Positions 34,051 through 45,714 of a DNA stretch of 64,000 bases are shown here, in pieces. A program made the position numbers and the translations under genes. Below the pieces are notes generated by a model, which was not told where the DNA came from, did not search any database, and was given only the letters and a program-made list of their open reading frames with translations. Origin of the DNA: Sweltsa coloradensis (Eukaryota; Arthropoda; Insecta; Plecoptera; Chloroperlidae); assembly GCA_024449915.1 (NCBI GenBank), contig JAMZAV010002177.1:62001-126000 (forward strand), given 5' to 3'. Within the stretch, counting starts at the first letter, position 1. The number at the start of each line of letters is the position of its first letter.

Positions 34051-34422
34051 GATAAACACTTTCATTCAAGCTGTGTTGTTTGCTTTGTTTATACTTTCGT
34101 TATTCCTTTCCTATCCATCCTTGATGATTTATAAAACACCCACTAAAACCTCGGTGCTTGTTAGTTGTTCTGTTATTACAAATAATCCATGAGTATATTC
34201 ACCTTGATTTTTCTAATTTCAATTTTATTTTATTGTTTTCTTGTTTTACTTGAGATTGTTAAAATATATTATATATACATATATGTTTGGTGTGGGGTCA
34301 TGCTTGATACTGGTTATGTAGCGACTATGATTAGGTTTAGTATTTTGTTTTAAGATTTCTTAAAGGAGAACAAAATTACTTATTTTCAAAATTTACTCTT
34401 TATTATAATAATTATTTTACAG
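34051..34422 (+). repeat. unit F upstream sequence (type 2)
   Basis: Matches the pre-exon sequence of units C and H (ATAAAACACCCACTAAAA, TTCACCTTGATTTT) and includes the conserved TGCTTGATACTGGTTATG block. Confidence 0.6.
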
Positions 34423-34830
34423 ATGCTGAGCAGGAATAAAGCCCTTTTCTTAATAGCAAACTAGGCTCTGAAAGACGTCAGTGTCAAAACTGTTCTGCGT
34501 TTATACAAGGGGAAGCGGGAGCTCACGTACCACCAGAAGCACGACTGTGGACGCAAGGAGCCGCACAAGTGTCCAAAGTGTAGCAAGACATTCTCGGTGA
34601 AGAATTCTCTAAACCGTCACGTTAAATACGAATGCGTTGACATACAACGACCTCAGTGTAAAGCTTGTGGCAAAACGTTTAGTCACATGTCAACCTTGTG
34701 TCACCACTTCAAACACAAGTGTGGGAAAAAGTCGCCGCAATTCCCTTGTCCAAAGTCTTCCTATCGTGCCACACTCAAAAATAATTTGCGGCGTCATTAT
34801 AAACTTATGCACATTCGCGGAGAAATGTAA
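34423..34830 (+). pseudogene. unit F zinc-finger exon with early stop
   Basis: After TTTTACAG the frame reads AEQE then TAA (from TGG), and finger 1 has a one-base insertion (TGTTCTGCGTTTATAC). From about 34.51 kb the finger frame is open to TAA at 34828-34830: CPKCSKTFSVKNSLNRHVKYEC, then CKACGKTFSHMSTL, then a final finger where the second Cys is Ser (CPKSSYRAT), with one extra residue before it (GKKSPQF). Three separate defects make this a decayed four-finger copy. Confidence 0.8.
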
Positions 34831-35997
34831 TTATAACTATGTTAATGTGATGTAGACTTTCAGACCGTGTTCATTATGTTATTAAATTTTGTAGTGTTGC
34901 AAACTTTCATGATTGTATCGCAACACTGATGTGCTACAGATGTTGTGGACATTACAAGTCGCTAACTACATGCAGAGAAATCGGTGTGGTGATGTCATTT
35001 GCCATTATTCTGGCCTTGAATAGTATGTAAATTCCCACATAGTTCCTGCTGTCGCGGCACATTCCAATGTTCTGTACATCAGGTTAATCGTCATTCACAC
35101 CCCCATGCACTTCTCATCGTGCTAATTGCCCGACGACAATTAATTTAACAAAATGTGTGTCACACTCTTGACACGTTTCTTTAAGCATAAGGATAACAGA
35201 AGAAAAACGTACCTGTTGAAAATATATCTTTTACTTAAAAACTGACAAATTTCGTATTATAATGGCTGATTATTAATTTTGTAATCGATGCCTTGTTCTT
35301 TATATTTTTTCTAGTCAACCCATTTTTCATAAATTAAGTAATATTATTACACATCCTCATTGACTATCTATTGCAACTTATCATTGTTTCAATGTGTCGG
35401 TGTGGGGCCGGCGATGTCTTTTCGATCCCGCAACTCCGTATGCTTATTGGTAAAATGTGTTCTTCACGTCTGCCGACGAGAACTATATTAAAGGGTTTTA
35501 AAAGGAAGGGATGCGAGGATTAAAGAATGTGAATGGTAAATGGTTGTAATATAAGATCGAGATTCACAAAACACTCGACACCGCGATAGCAGCATGCCAT
35601 AATAGGAAATCACTGACGTTCTTAAAACTCCCTACTTTTTCATGTTATGTTGATACCAATACTCTTCAAGCGCTGGTAAACTTGATTTTGCTCTATTGAA
35701 TTCTATTTATTGTGCTTTTGTTGGTTTGTTTAGTTAAGTTAGTATTAAAATAGAATAATATTTTCAAATTAGATAATATTATATGGGTGTGGTGTGGTGT
35801 GGTGTGGTGTGGTGTGGTGTGGTGTGGTGTGGTGTGGTGTGGTGTGGTGTGGTGTGGTGTGGGGATCATGCTTGATACTGGTAATGTGGAGATTTTATGT
35901 TAGGGTGTAGTATTTATTTCATAATTCTTATAATGCAGCAAATGTAGCTCAAATCTGCTTCTTTTCATTTACTCCCAATTAAATTAAATATTTACAG
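34831..35997 (+). repeat. unit F 3' flank and unit G type-1 upstream block
   Basis: Post-exon sequence, spacer, then from about 35.36 kb the type-1 block before exon G. No gene. Confidence 0.55.
35785..35861 (+). repeat. (GGTGT)n microsatellite
   Basis: About 14 uninterrupted GGTGT units, grown from the two or three units (GGTGTGGTGTGG) found at this place in every type-1 unit. It lies about 140 nt upstream of the exon G acceptor. Confidence 0.95.
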
Positions 35998-36412
35998 ATG
36001 CCGAGCAGGAATGGCGCCCTGTTCCTGATAGCAAACCAGGCTCTGAAAGACATCAGTGTCAAGACTGTCCTCGTTCATACAAGAGGAAAGGGATCTCACG
36101 TTCCACCAGAAGCACGACTGTGGACGCAAGGAGCCGCACAAGTGTCCGAAGTGTAGCAAGACATTCTCGATGAAACAACATGCTCTATCCCGTCACATTA
36201 AGTACGAATGCGTTGACAAACAACAACCTCAGTGTAAAGCTTGTGGCAAAACGTTTAGAGCTATGTCATCTTTGTGTCGCCACTACAAACACGAGTGCGG
36301 GAAGGAGCCGCAGTTCCCATGTACAAAGTGTTCCTATCGTGCCACACAAAAATCTAATTTACGTTTCATTTTGAACGCATGCACAAACGCGGAGATTTAT
36401 AATATAATATAA
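35998..36412 (+). CDS. unit G lola-like zinc-finger exon, one-base frameshift
   Basis: The exon start and linker match D (AEQEWRPVPDSKPGSERHQ, C20, C23). A single base is missing at AGGAAAGGGATCTC, so the linker frame stops soon after, while the finger frame is open from about 36056 to the TAA ending at 36412. In that frame come CPKCSKTFSMKQHALSRHIKYEC (one extra residue), CKACGKTFRAMSSLCRHYKHEC and CTKCSYRATQKSNL. A second small deletion near 36362 removes the final His pair (FILNACT instead of SHYERMH). Fingers 2 and 3 are complete. Called CDS with caution; a pseudogene is as likely. Confidence 0.5.
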
Positions 36413-37594
36413 CGAACCACACGCCACACTTTGCAATTCTTAACAAAGCAGAATTAGTACGAGTTATTACTTTAAAACATATTATATTGTTACTCAAAAT
36501 TTCATTTTGCCAAGCTTTGCGGGAATGTAGTCACAAGGCGAAGTTATCCATATAATTAATATCTATAAATTGGGAAGAGTGTATACGAAGAAAGGAATGT
36601 ATTATGTAAAGTATTAAAACTCGACCTACGCACATTAACAACAAAACTCCTGTATAACGTGATTGTTATTTAGATCGTGTTTTGTATGATACAATCTGCG
36701 TTGTGAAACATGACGGACTTATTGACTGTTTGGTATTAGCCTGTTTATATATGGAGTCTTTCGTAGCTGTATGACTTTTTTGTGTCAATGTTCATAATAT
36801 ATTCTGTTACCAAGACTTTCATGACGCATTGAACCCGTAGTGTAAATCTTTTTATTTTTCAACAAGTCACCATATACACCTTAAATATTGTAACAAACGC
36901 CAAACTTTGCAATGTTTCACAAAAAATAATTTAAATTAGCTATCATTAAACCAATATAATATTGTAACCCAAAATTTAACTTTGCTAAGTTTTGCGATGA
37001 TGCAGCCTCAAGGCTAACTTCTTTATATATTTATAATCCGCAAATTTAGCAGGGAGTAAACATAGAAAGGACCACGTGTAGATTTTGTGAAGGTACGTAT
37101 TTATAACTCTACCGTAGATGTGTATGTTGCTTTTTTGTCTCAATGTTTATTTGCGTTGTTACCAAGAATTTTGTGACTAATTTAACCCGTCGTGTAATTT
37201 AATTGATTTTGAAGGTACATTGTTCGCTTATACTTTATCACATGTTTAATTGTTTCCAAGTGAGAGTGTGGATAACAACAACTTAGTCTTGACTCATGAT
37301 TTATTATGATAAATGTCGTACACCTCTATTTCTTTCATTGGTGCGGGGACACAACAGTATTGTCTGGAGAAATGCCTCCAGGTTCTTGGACACTGCAAAT
37401 TTTAGACATTTATGACGGAAAATGTCTAAAATATTTTTGTGTTTACTTTCTTATAGGAGATTATAATGCACATGCCTTGATCTTATCTTATAACATGTTT
37501 TGTATCTTATCTTTTTTTTTTTTTTTAATAGGCTGTGCTTTTTGTTATTTTATTTCCTTACTTCATATAAAACACCCACTTAAATCTCCCTTAA
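36413..37594. other. unit G spacer, no gene
   Basis: Two partial rounds of the standard spacer (AAACGCCA..CTTTGCAATG at 36.42 and 36.90 kb), ending near the type-2 segment AAAACACCCACTTAAA. No exon. Confidence 0.5.
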
Positions 37595-39430
37595 TCTTGT
37601 GAGTTTAACAAGCCTCCCTAGCTATTTTCAATTCGATATCTATCATATTTCCATATTAATATGCAAATTCATTCAATTAATTTTATTAACTTCATTAATA
37701 TGCAACATATCAAATGTATCTACATCTATATAGTATCAGTCAACAATCAATTATCAAAGCCAATCCTCATTTTGGTGAAATTAACTCTGTAATTATGATA
37801 AAACTGATTAATTGATAATTAACCTAATTAAGCCATTTCCGGCTCGAATTTCACATTTTAAAGTAGGCAAATGTATGAACATTGTATATTAAAGATGATT
37901 ACAGCTTATTTGGAGCGTTTTCATCCAGTAATAGTTAAGAAATTTGAGTTTTAAGACTAAGTTTTCACCTATCTTTTTGCACGCAAGCAGAATAGCATTG
38001 ATATTATTTCGCCTCAGTAAGTCGTTGGTCAGACAGTTGACGCCAGGGTCTACGTGACTTTTTGCGTTCTCCAACACGCAAAAGGAGGGGTAGAATCTTC
38101 TCGAAGGAGGATATAGTGTGTATGACTTGAGGTCCAGTTTAGCGAAGGTGATAGGCCAAGGGGGTAGTGAGCGGTGAGGGGGATGCAAGATCTAAGGTGG
38201 AGGATCTCTACCATCGTCGTAGGAGAGGGAAGCTGAACACGTGACAGGTACTCCTAATAAAAGTCGTGAATGTAGGGGAAACCGGACAGTTCAAGTGACG
38301 GGGGATAGCTGGATTGTCGTCCAGGTCATGGTGCGCGTCTAAGTTTTGTTTTGGCTCCCTAGCCTCGAGGGGGAGTGAAATGTGTTGATTTATACAATAA
38401 TCAAATCGGTTATAAAAGTGATTGTAGAGTCTGTGTGAGGTTAAATTTTCAACATTTAAAGTGTCATTTGAATATTTTAATTGATTCCGTACTACGAGTG
38501 TTTCTTCTGCGCATATTTTGATTTCGAACTGTTTCGTGACTAGCAATATGTCACTTGCGCATATTTGCATATTTTGATTGATTCCATACTACGAGTGTTC
38601 TTCTGCGCATATTTTGATTTCGAACTGTTTCGTGACTAGCAAATGTCACATGTGCCTATTTGCATATTCCATTCATTTAACATTACCGGATTTTGGACTA
38701 ATTATTGAATTCCTGGAACTATATTGCGAACAATAAACTTCAGTCGATGCTTGGTTTATAAATGGAATGTTCTCGTGGTGAAGATTCTCAATAGTGGTTC
38801 AGTGAGTGGCTGTTTCTGCGCAGCTAGTGTTCCCCTACGATCAGCTGAGATAGGCGGCTAACCCAGGATATTTGGATTACGTCGCACCATTCACAAATCG
38901 ACCGGATAAATGATGAGTACACAATAATTATACTTTAATTAAAATCAATTAAAACTCAGATTTCTTTATCAAATTCAAATCATTTTTTATTTTTAATCAA
39001 AAATATATATTAAGATTTTGGGGGTATCAGATGTTACATAGGCAGGGGGAATAGCCCATTGGGAAGTAGAACATTATATCAGAACGGATCCATAGGTAGG
39101 CAGGTTGATGTATTAATTGTCTGTATTGTTTTACTTCAATATAACCTAAATCTTGGATGGAAATTCATTCACAAATCTTATAATTTAGTAGTTTTTGATC
39201 CATTTTGAAATCCTTTGTTTACTTTAAGTTTGTTTTTCAGGTACTAAAATTTGTTTTACAAGATTAATTAATTAATTATAATTATAATTAATTAATTAAT
39301 ATATTTTTTTTTATTTATTGAAGAATATTTTGTGTTCTTCCGCATTTTGAGCTAGTAATTTTATTTTTGTTTTGTTAAGTTACCACTTCCGGGCAAAGAA
39401 ACACTTGTTTCTGGGTGGTTACCTGACAAT
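37595..39430. other. ~1.8 kb insertion of unknown type
   Basis: It splits the type-2 pre-exon sequence of unit H (AAAACACCCACT.. on the left, TCTTTCGTTCTGTTA.. on the right). Minus-strand open stretches at 38188-37889 and 38570-38208 (about 100 and 120 codons) resemble no family I know. Weak inverted similarity of the ends (TTGTGAGTTTAAC versus TTGTCAGGTAACC) is compatible with a DNA transposon. Confidence 0.4.
38470..38667. repeat. tandem duplication, ~98 bp x 2
   Basis: 'TTGATTGATTCCGTACTACG' to 'GTGACTAGCAATATGTCAC' is repeated once directly with a few changes. Confidence 0.85.
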
Positions 39431-39718
39431 CTCTTTCGTTCTGTTATTTCAAATATTCCACGAGGGCTATTCACCTTAATTTTGCTTTATTGAATTATAT
39501 TTTTATTGTTCTTTTGATTTACTTTCGTTTAGTTAAGACAGGAAATGGAATTTAATTGTGAAAAACAAAAAAAAAAATATGTTTTTGGCGTGGAGATCAT
39601 GCTTGATACTGGTCAAGTGACGATTATGTTTGGTTATAGTATTTATAATTATTATTCTTATAGTAGCTCAAAGTTATACTTTTAATATTTTCTCTCAATT
39701 AAAATTAAAATTTTACAG

Positions 39719-40771
39719 ATGCTGAGCAGGAATGTCACCCCAACCAGGCTGTGAGAGACATCAGTGTCAAGACTGTCCTCGTTCAAACAATGGGAAAAGG
39801 ATCTCACGTACCACCAGAAGCACGATTGTGGACGCAATGAGACGCACAAGTGTCCGAAGTGTAGCAAGACATTCTCGATGACACAAACTCTTACCAGCCA
39901 CGTTATACACACGACTGTGGACGTAAGGAGCCGCACAAGTGTCCGAAGTGTAGCAAGACATTTTCGGTGACACCACTGAGCTCTATATACTTACGTGGAG
40001 GGCGCATACAATGCTGTAACCTTGAAGCCTACATGGGCCTAAAGCGATGGGTCTACAAGGCCTTACCCGATGGGCCTATTATCGATGTCCCTCGATTGTA
40101 TTGCGATTGCTTTGCGATTGCACCGTCGTCTAGATGTAAATCTTAACGTCAAAATGGCGGTTTGTGGCGAGCTTATTTTGAGGTTATGTGGAGTAGTCGA
40201 CCTACATTACAGTAGACTCCATTATCAGGGACACTCAGGATGTCTAGGAATAGTGTTTACTGCAGTGTTACACTAAATAAACTGATAAACACAGGCCAGT
40301 GACACAGGTGAACGAATCTATTATGTTTAGTTCTTTTGAATCTGCCGCTGATTAGGGACCTGAGAAAATGGCGAACGGCAAACTTCCGCCAACTTCACAT
40401 CTCAATATTTGCCAGGTATGCATAAGATCTCCACGTATAAGTATATAGAGCTCAGTGGGTGACACACACTTTACCAGCCACGTTATACACACGACTGTGG
40501 ACGTAAGGAGCCGCACAAGTGTCCGAAGTGTACCAAAACATTCTAATTGAAGAATGCTCTTAACGCTCATGTTAAATAAGAATGTGTTGACAAACAACGA
40601 CCCCTGTGTAAAACTTGTGGTAAAACGTTTCGTCACATGTCATACTTGTCTCGCCACTCCAAACACGATTGCGGGAAAGAGCCGCAGTTCTCCTGTCCCA
40701 AGTGTTCCTATCGTGCCACACAAAAATCTAACTTACAGTGTCACTATGCACGCGTGCACAAACGCGGATAG
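39719..40771 (+). pseudogene. unit H zinc-finger exon interrupted by a MITE
   Basis: After TTTTACAG the exon has the same 13 nt linker deletion as unit C, then finger 1 and two more finger modules with a 2 nt insertion in GTTATACACACG, which shifts the H-x4-C end. Sequence breaks at 39973 for a 484 bp element and resumes at 40458 inside the same finger module. The remaining part has TAA inside CTKTF* and AAATAAG, then CKTCGKTFRHMSYLSRHSKHDC and a final finger, ending at TAG (40771). The order shows a five-finger exon with duplicated 87 nt modules. Not functional. Confidence 0.85.
39974..40457. mobile_element. hAT-like MITE with perfect 8 bp target duplication
   Basis: Ends are inverted: CACTGAGCTCTATATACTTA at the left and its reverse complement at the right, continuing to CGTGGAG (27-29 bp, one 2 nt gap). 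GGTGACAC stands at 39966-39973 and again at 40458-40465. An 8 bp duplication fits hAT (or P) elements. The 484 bp inside has no transposase. Confidence 0.85.
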
Positions 40772-41539
40772 TTTATAACCATGTCAATATGATTTATACT
40801 TTTAGACTGGATTCATTATTCTAGTATGTTTTGTGGTGGTGCAAATTGTGTTGTAGACATTATTACAAGTTGTTTACTACATGTAGTGGAATCTCTAATT
40901 AATGTTTTTGCTATTTTTTTGGCCTAGATTAGTAGAATATTTATAAGTACATTCTCGCAATGTGCCGTAGTGATGGCTCATCCCAATTTTCTGTAAATTT
41001 GGTAAAGCGTCACGCACACCCCTATAGGCCTACATTACTCTTCGTGCCAATTGTCCAACGTCAACCTATTAAATTAAAATTGTCTTAGGACACTTTGTTC
41101 TGTAAAATGATAACAACGTTTACAATTTACTTGAACTCAAATCGAGGTTGCCTGGCTGGTCAGGTGTGAACGCATGCACAGATTTGGATTATTTTAGTTA
41201 TCACTATGACAATTTGTTCATTGTTTTAGATTGTAATTGTATGTATTATTTTCTAATGTTTAGTGGTGTTGAAAATTGCAATATTTTATCGTTGTATTGC
41301 AACACTGGATGTACTACCGATGTTGTAGACATAACTCTGCGCCGACTTACGTGTAAATATATAGTTGAGTCAATATTATTTGAATTATACGAGCCTAAAA
41401 ATGTATAAATATGTAGATTGTTCCTGTTTTGTTGACTCACCCCAATTTTCTGTACATTGGGTGAATCGTCATCGTGCTAATTTGCTCGACGACAATCAAT
41501 TCATCATATGTGTCTCAATCTCAACACATTTCTTTTAGT
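40772..41539. other. unit H 3' flank, no gene
   Basis: Very close to the sequence after exon C, including the second exon-end remnant at 41.16-41.19 kb (GTGAACGCATGCACAG). Confirms that C and H are sister units. Confidence 0.6.
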
Positions 41540-42307
41540 TAGATGAGCGTAGCGAGCGAAGCGAAGATTCCATTTCACTACACTGGAGAAAAAAATCCGG
41601 AATGTTTTTTTTTCTTTCCTTCCTTCTTTCTTTTTTTTCTGTATTTTTGTGTGTTTGTCAGCACGATTCCGGCTAAACCGATACTCCGATTGCGATGAAA
41701 TTTTATGGAGGCCTTCGAAATCTCTGAACTTAGAACTGCGACGTTTTTGAGCGCAATCGGGAAATTTTTTCTTATAAAAAACGCAATTTTACGATTTGTT
41801 TCGACTTTTTAAATATTTCTTCGACTTATAACACCTACACGCTTTATCCGATTGTAATGATTTTTTCACAGAACCTTAATTTTATAAATTAAGATATTCG
41901 TGTAAAATTAATGCGTTATCGAAAAATTATTTCTCATGAAAATCGAAATTTTACGGTTTTTTTCTTTTTTAAAATAATTCTTTGACTTGTAACACCTACA
42001 TGCTTTATCCTATTGTAATGATTTTTTCACAGAACCTTAATTTCATAAATTAATATACTCGAGTTAAATTTGAGCGCAACCGAATAATTATTTCTTATGA
42101 AAATTGCAATTTTACGATTGTTTTTAAAATTACGATTTATTAACAAAATTAAGTTAATTTTTTATTTTATTTAATTTAATTTAAAAAAAATCTTCGACTA
42201 AGTAATAATTTTTTCACAGAACAACCGAAAATCCGCGTAACAAATGGCAGCTCAATGCACCAATTACGCTCATCCAACAACGCGGCGGGACTTAAGCGTT
42301 TTCCTAG
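41540..42307 (+). mobile_element. Helentron/HINE-like element, complete
   Basis: Starts after TT with AGATGAGCGTAGCGAGCGAA. Near the 3' end an inverted copy (ACGCTCATCC) is followed by AACGC..GCGTT hairpin and CTAG before T. The paralogous spacer at 5.36 kb (TTCTTTTAGTATAAGG) is the empty site; no clear target duplication is needed. Interior repeats 'CGACTTATAACACCTACA' and 'ATTTTTTCACAGAACC' occur three times. Confidence 0.7.
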
Positions 42308-43084
42308 TATAAGGATAACAGAAAAAAAACTACCTGTTGGAAATATATCTTCTAAGCCGCTTTACTTAAAAACTGTCAAATTTCATATTACATAGTTGAT
42401 TATTAATTTTTGTAATCTATAGCCTTGTTTATAATATTTTTTTCTAGTCTACCCATTTTTAATAATTTTAAGTTTATACTTTATATTTCTCATTTCCGTG
42501 ACCATCTATAGCAACTTAACATTGTTCAATGTGGCGGTGTGGTGCGGCGATGTCTTTTCGTTCTCCGTATGCTTATTGGTAAAATGTGTTCCTCACGTCT
42601 GCCGACGAGAACTTTATGAAAGGGTATAAAAAAGGAATGAATGCGAGGATGAAAGAATGTGAATGGCAAATGGTTGTAATATAAGATTGAGATTTCACAA
42701 AACACTCGACACCGCGATAGCAGCATGCCATAATAGGAAATCACTGACGTTCTAAAAACTTCCTACTTGTTTGTTGTTCTGTTAATACTAATACTCCACG
42801 AGCGCTATTAACCTTGATTTTGCCCTTTTAAATTCTATTTTATTTTGCTTTTGTTTGTTTTTGTTTAGATTAGTTACAATGAAAATATAATGATATTGTC
42901 AAAGTCGATAATATTTATTATATGGTTGAGGTGTGGTGTGGTGTGGGGATCTTGCTTGATACTGGTTATGTGGAGATTTCATGTTTAAGTATAGTATTCA
43001 TTTCGTAATTCTTATAGTAGAGCAAATGTAGCTCTATAAGCTACTTCTATTCATTTACTCTCAATTATAACTATAATTTTACAG
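42308..43084 (+). repeat. unit I spacer and type-1 upstream block
   Basis: Carries the empty site of the 5.4 kb fold-back element (ATCTTCTAAGCCGC at 42.35 kb) and the type-1 block from 42.50 kb. The CCCGCAGC segment of the block is deleted here. Confidence 0.65.
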
Positions 43085-43347
43085 ATGCCGATCAGGAATG
43101 GCGCCCTGTCCCTGATAGTAAACCAGGCTCTGAAAGACATCAGTGTCAAGACTGTCCTCGTTCTTACAAGAGTAAAACCTATCTCACGTACCACCAGAAG
43201 CACGACTGTGGACGCAAGGAGCGTTACAAGTGTCTGAAGTGTAGCAAGACATTCTCGACGAAACAGCAACTAACCAGACACGTTACACACGACTGTGGAC
43301 GCAAGGAGCCTCACAAGTGTCCGAAGTGTAGCAAGACATTTCCATAA
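43085..43347 (+). CDS. unit I lola-like zinc-finger exon, truncated (2 fingers + half)
   Basis: From the acceptor TTTTACAG the exon is open for 86 codons: ADQEWRPVPDSKPGSERHQ, fingers C20/C23/H36/C41 and C49/C52/H65/C70 (extra-finger type, ending HVTHDC), then C78/C81. Loss of one base in ACATTTCCATAAAAAC gives TAA in the third finger. Beyond it the rest of a five-finger exon is recognisable to about 43575, with a second stop (CCGTGAACA in place of CCGTGTACA). Without the one-base loss the exon would run much further. Either a short isoform exon or a recent pseudogene. Confidence 0.55.
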
Positions 43348-43577
43348 AAACAAGTTTTATCCCGTCACATTAAGTACGAATGCGTTGACAAACAACAACC
43401 TCAGTGTCAAGCTTGTGGCAAAACGTTTAGAGCTATGTCATCCTTGTGTCACCACTCCAAACACGAGTGCGGGAAGGAGCCGCAGTTCCCGTGAACAAAG
43501 TGTTCTATCGAGCCACACACAAATTTAGTTTGCAGCGTCATTATAAACGCAAGCACAAACACGGAGAATTGCACTTA
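43348..43577 (+). pseudogene. remainder of exon I, out of frame
   Basis: Fingers HIKYEC, CQACGKTFRAMSSLCHHSKHEC and the last finger are clear in DNA but lie behind the stop; the last finger has TGA for the first Cys codon and a one-base deletion (GTGTTCTATCG). Confidence 0.75.
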
Positions 43578-43765
43578 TAAATGTTTCAATGTGATTAAAA
43601 CTTTTAGACCTTGTTCATTATTTTTTTTTTAATGTTCTGAGGTGTTGCAAACTGTCATGATTGTATTGCAACACACGATGTGCTACAGATATTTTGAACA
43701 TTACAAGTCGCCAACTACATGCAGAGAAATCACTGTGGTAATGTCATTTGCCATTATTCTGGCAT

Positions 43766-43771
43766 AATAAA
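43766..43771 (+). terminator. AATAAA polyadenylation signal after exon I
   Basis: Same position in the unit as the signal after exon B (CTGGCATAATAAAATATT). Confidence 0.45.
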
Positions 43772-44789
43772 ATATTTTGTTAATTATCGCATAATTCCCA
43801 TTTTCTCGGCTCATCCAAATTTTCTTAACATTGGGCTTATCGTCATCCTCGCCTCCATGCACTTCTCGTACAGCTAATTGCCCGACGACAATTTGATTAA
43901 ACTAAATATGTCTAAAATCAATTCTTTTTATAAAAGTGAAACTAATTAAAAACCTTCTTCGTGGTAATACATCCTGTATATGAAGCTTATAAACATTGAT
44001 TTGCTCATTGTTTTGCTGATATTTTCGTAATCAATGGCCTTGTTTGACTCAGGTCTAAATAATCTGGTCTTACGAAATTGACATTGTATATATTTTATAT
44101 TATCTTTTTGGCAAAAAAAAAAATAATCTCGTTTATTTTAATTAAACAAATCTCTCTTTTTAGTATTTTAGGGAAATTACAACTTTATGTTTTGATAATA
44201 ATATTAAAATGTGGTCAGAAGCTTGCCGTGCCTAGAAGGCTTATTCACGTAATTTATCTGCTCCTGTAAAAGTCTTCAAGAACTTGATATCTGTCGAGAT
44301 TCTTTTTCTGCTTCGTCAACTCAAGAATCTACTTCATGTTAGAGAACAAACAGATATCCTCTGAAATCAATCGTATGTATATCAAATTGAACTGTATTTA
44401 TCATCTACGTGTGAACGTTGGTACTTATCATCAAACGAAAGGAATGTCATTTGATAATGGAATTATTGTATGCCTTACCCACCTTGCATTAACCATGAAA
44501 AAAATTAGACTTGAAAAAAATCAGATAATGAATTATTACCTTATGAACCCGAAATGCAGGCGTGTGAAACTTTGACTGTCTCCTGGATATTTCTCGTATG
44601 TTACCTCTATAACTAGGAGACCATGGTTATGTCTATGAATTTAGCATTTTGGTCAAATCTTACTTGAATTTCTTAACCTTCTTATCTGAAGTGTAGCTAC
44701 TCGTCTTCGAAGTCTTTCTCTTTCGTAGACTGTGTGTGTTGCACAATACGATTATGAGGAATACTCCTGAAATATCGTATCAAACACCA
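43772..44789. other. unit I spacer, no gene
   Basis: Standard spacer, closely similar to 7.5-8.5 kb. No exon. Confidence 0.55.
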
Positions 44790-44798
44790 CACTAATAT

Positions 44799-45104
44799 TA
44801 ATGAAACTTTAAGAGCAGGTCAGGTTAATAATGTGATGAATTAGTTGGACTATACACTGCTCTTTCAAACGATGAAAAAACTATGTAGGTAACGACATTT
44901 CGAAGACTTTTCAGTCCTCTTCAATTGGTTTAATAATTATATCATAAACATAAACCATAACATTATAACAAACCATTAAAACATTATAACATTAAACCAG
45001 TGGAAGAGGACTGAATAGTCTTCAAAATATCGTTACCTACATAGTTTTTTTCTTTTTTTAAAAGAGCAGTGTTCAGTTCAACTAATTCATCACATTATTA
45101 AACA
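44799..45104. mobile_element. Penelope-like fold-back insertion with 11 bp duplication
   Basis: Arms of about 105 bp (44.83-44.93 and 45.00-45.10 kb) are inverted copies around an AT-rich centre; each holds the pLTR-type motif GGACTGAA..GTCTTC..AAAT.TCGTTACC. AAACACCACAC flanks both sides, while uninserted paralogues have it once (AACAAACACCACACCTTGC at 23.95 kb). Variable, longish duplications and paired inverted pLTRs are typical of Penelope-like elements. Confidence 0.6.
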
Positions 45105-45714
45105 CCACACATTGGAAAGCTTCACAAAATAGAATTTGAATTAGCTATATCATTTAACTAACATATTTTTATAACCCAAAATTTATCTTAGCCATTCTTG
45201 GCGTTGATGCTGTCGCAAAGCAAAGTTTCATATACGTTTATAATCCAAACATTATAAGGGTGTTGTAGTAGAAAGGTCTGTGAAGAATTGGAGGTTCATA
45301 TATATAACTCGACCATAGATGTGTATGTTGTTATTCCTGTTTAACACCCACTTTATTTCGCTCAAGTATTGTATGGTACGATCTGAGTCGTGAATCTTCA
45401 TTCACTTATTAACTGTTTGGAGCCTGTGTAATAAGAAGTGATTCGATGCTTTAGAAACTTATTGGTGTCTATGGTTACTTACATTGTTAACAAGACTTTT
45501 GTGATTATAATTCCACCCGTCGTGTAATTTTGTTGATTTTGACGAAGGTGCTTTTCTCCGTTTATACTTTTCACGCTTTCAATTGTTTCCAATGGAGAGT
45601 GTGCATTACAACAATTTAGACTTGACTTATGATTTATTATGATTAAGTTGTAAATAAAAATCATTGGACTTTCCACGGTTATTAATATATTTATGTAAAA
45701 TGTCATAATTCTAC
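45105..45714. other. unit I spacer continued, no gene
   Basis: Spacer resumes after the insertion and is paralogous to 8.5-9.2 kb, ending near 45.7 kb at the next element. Confidence 0.5.
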
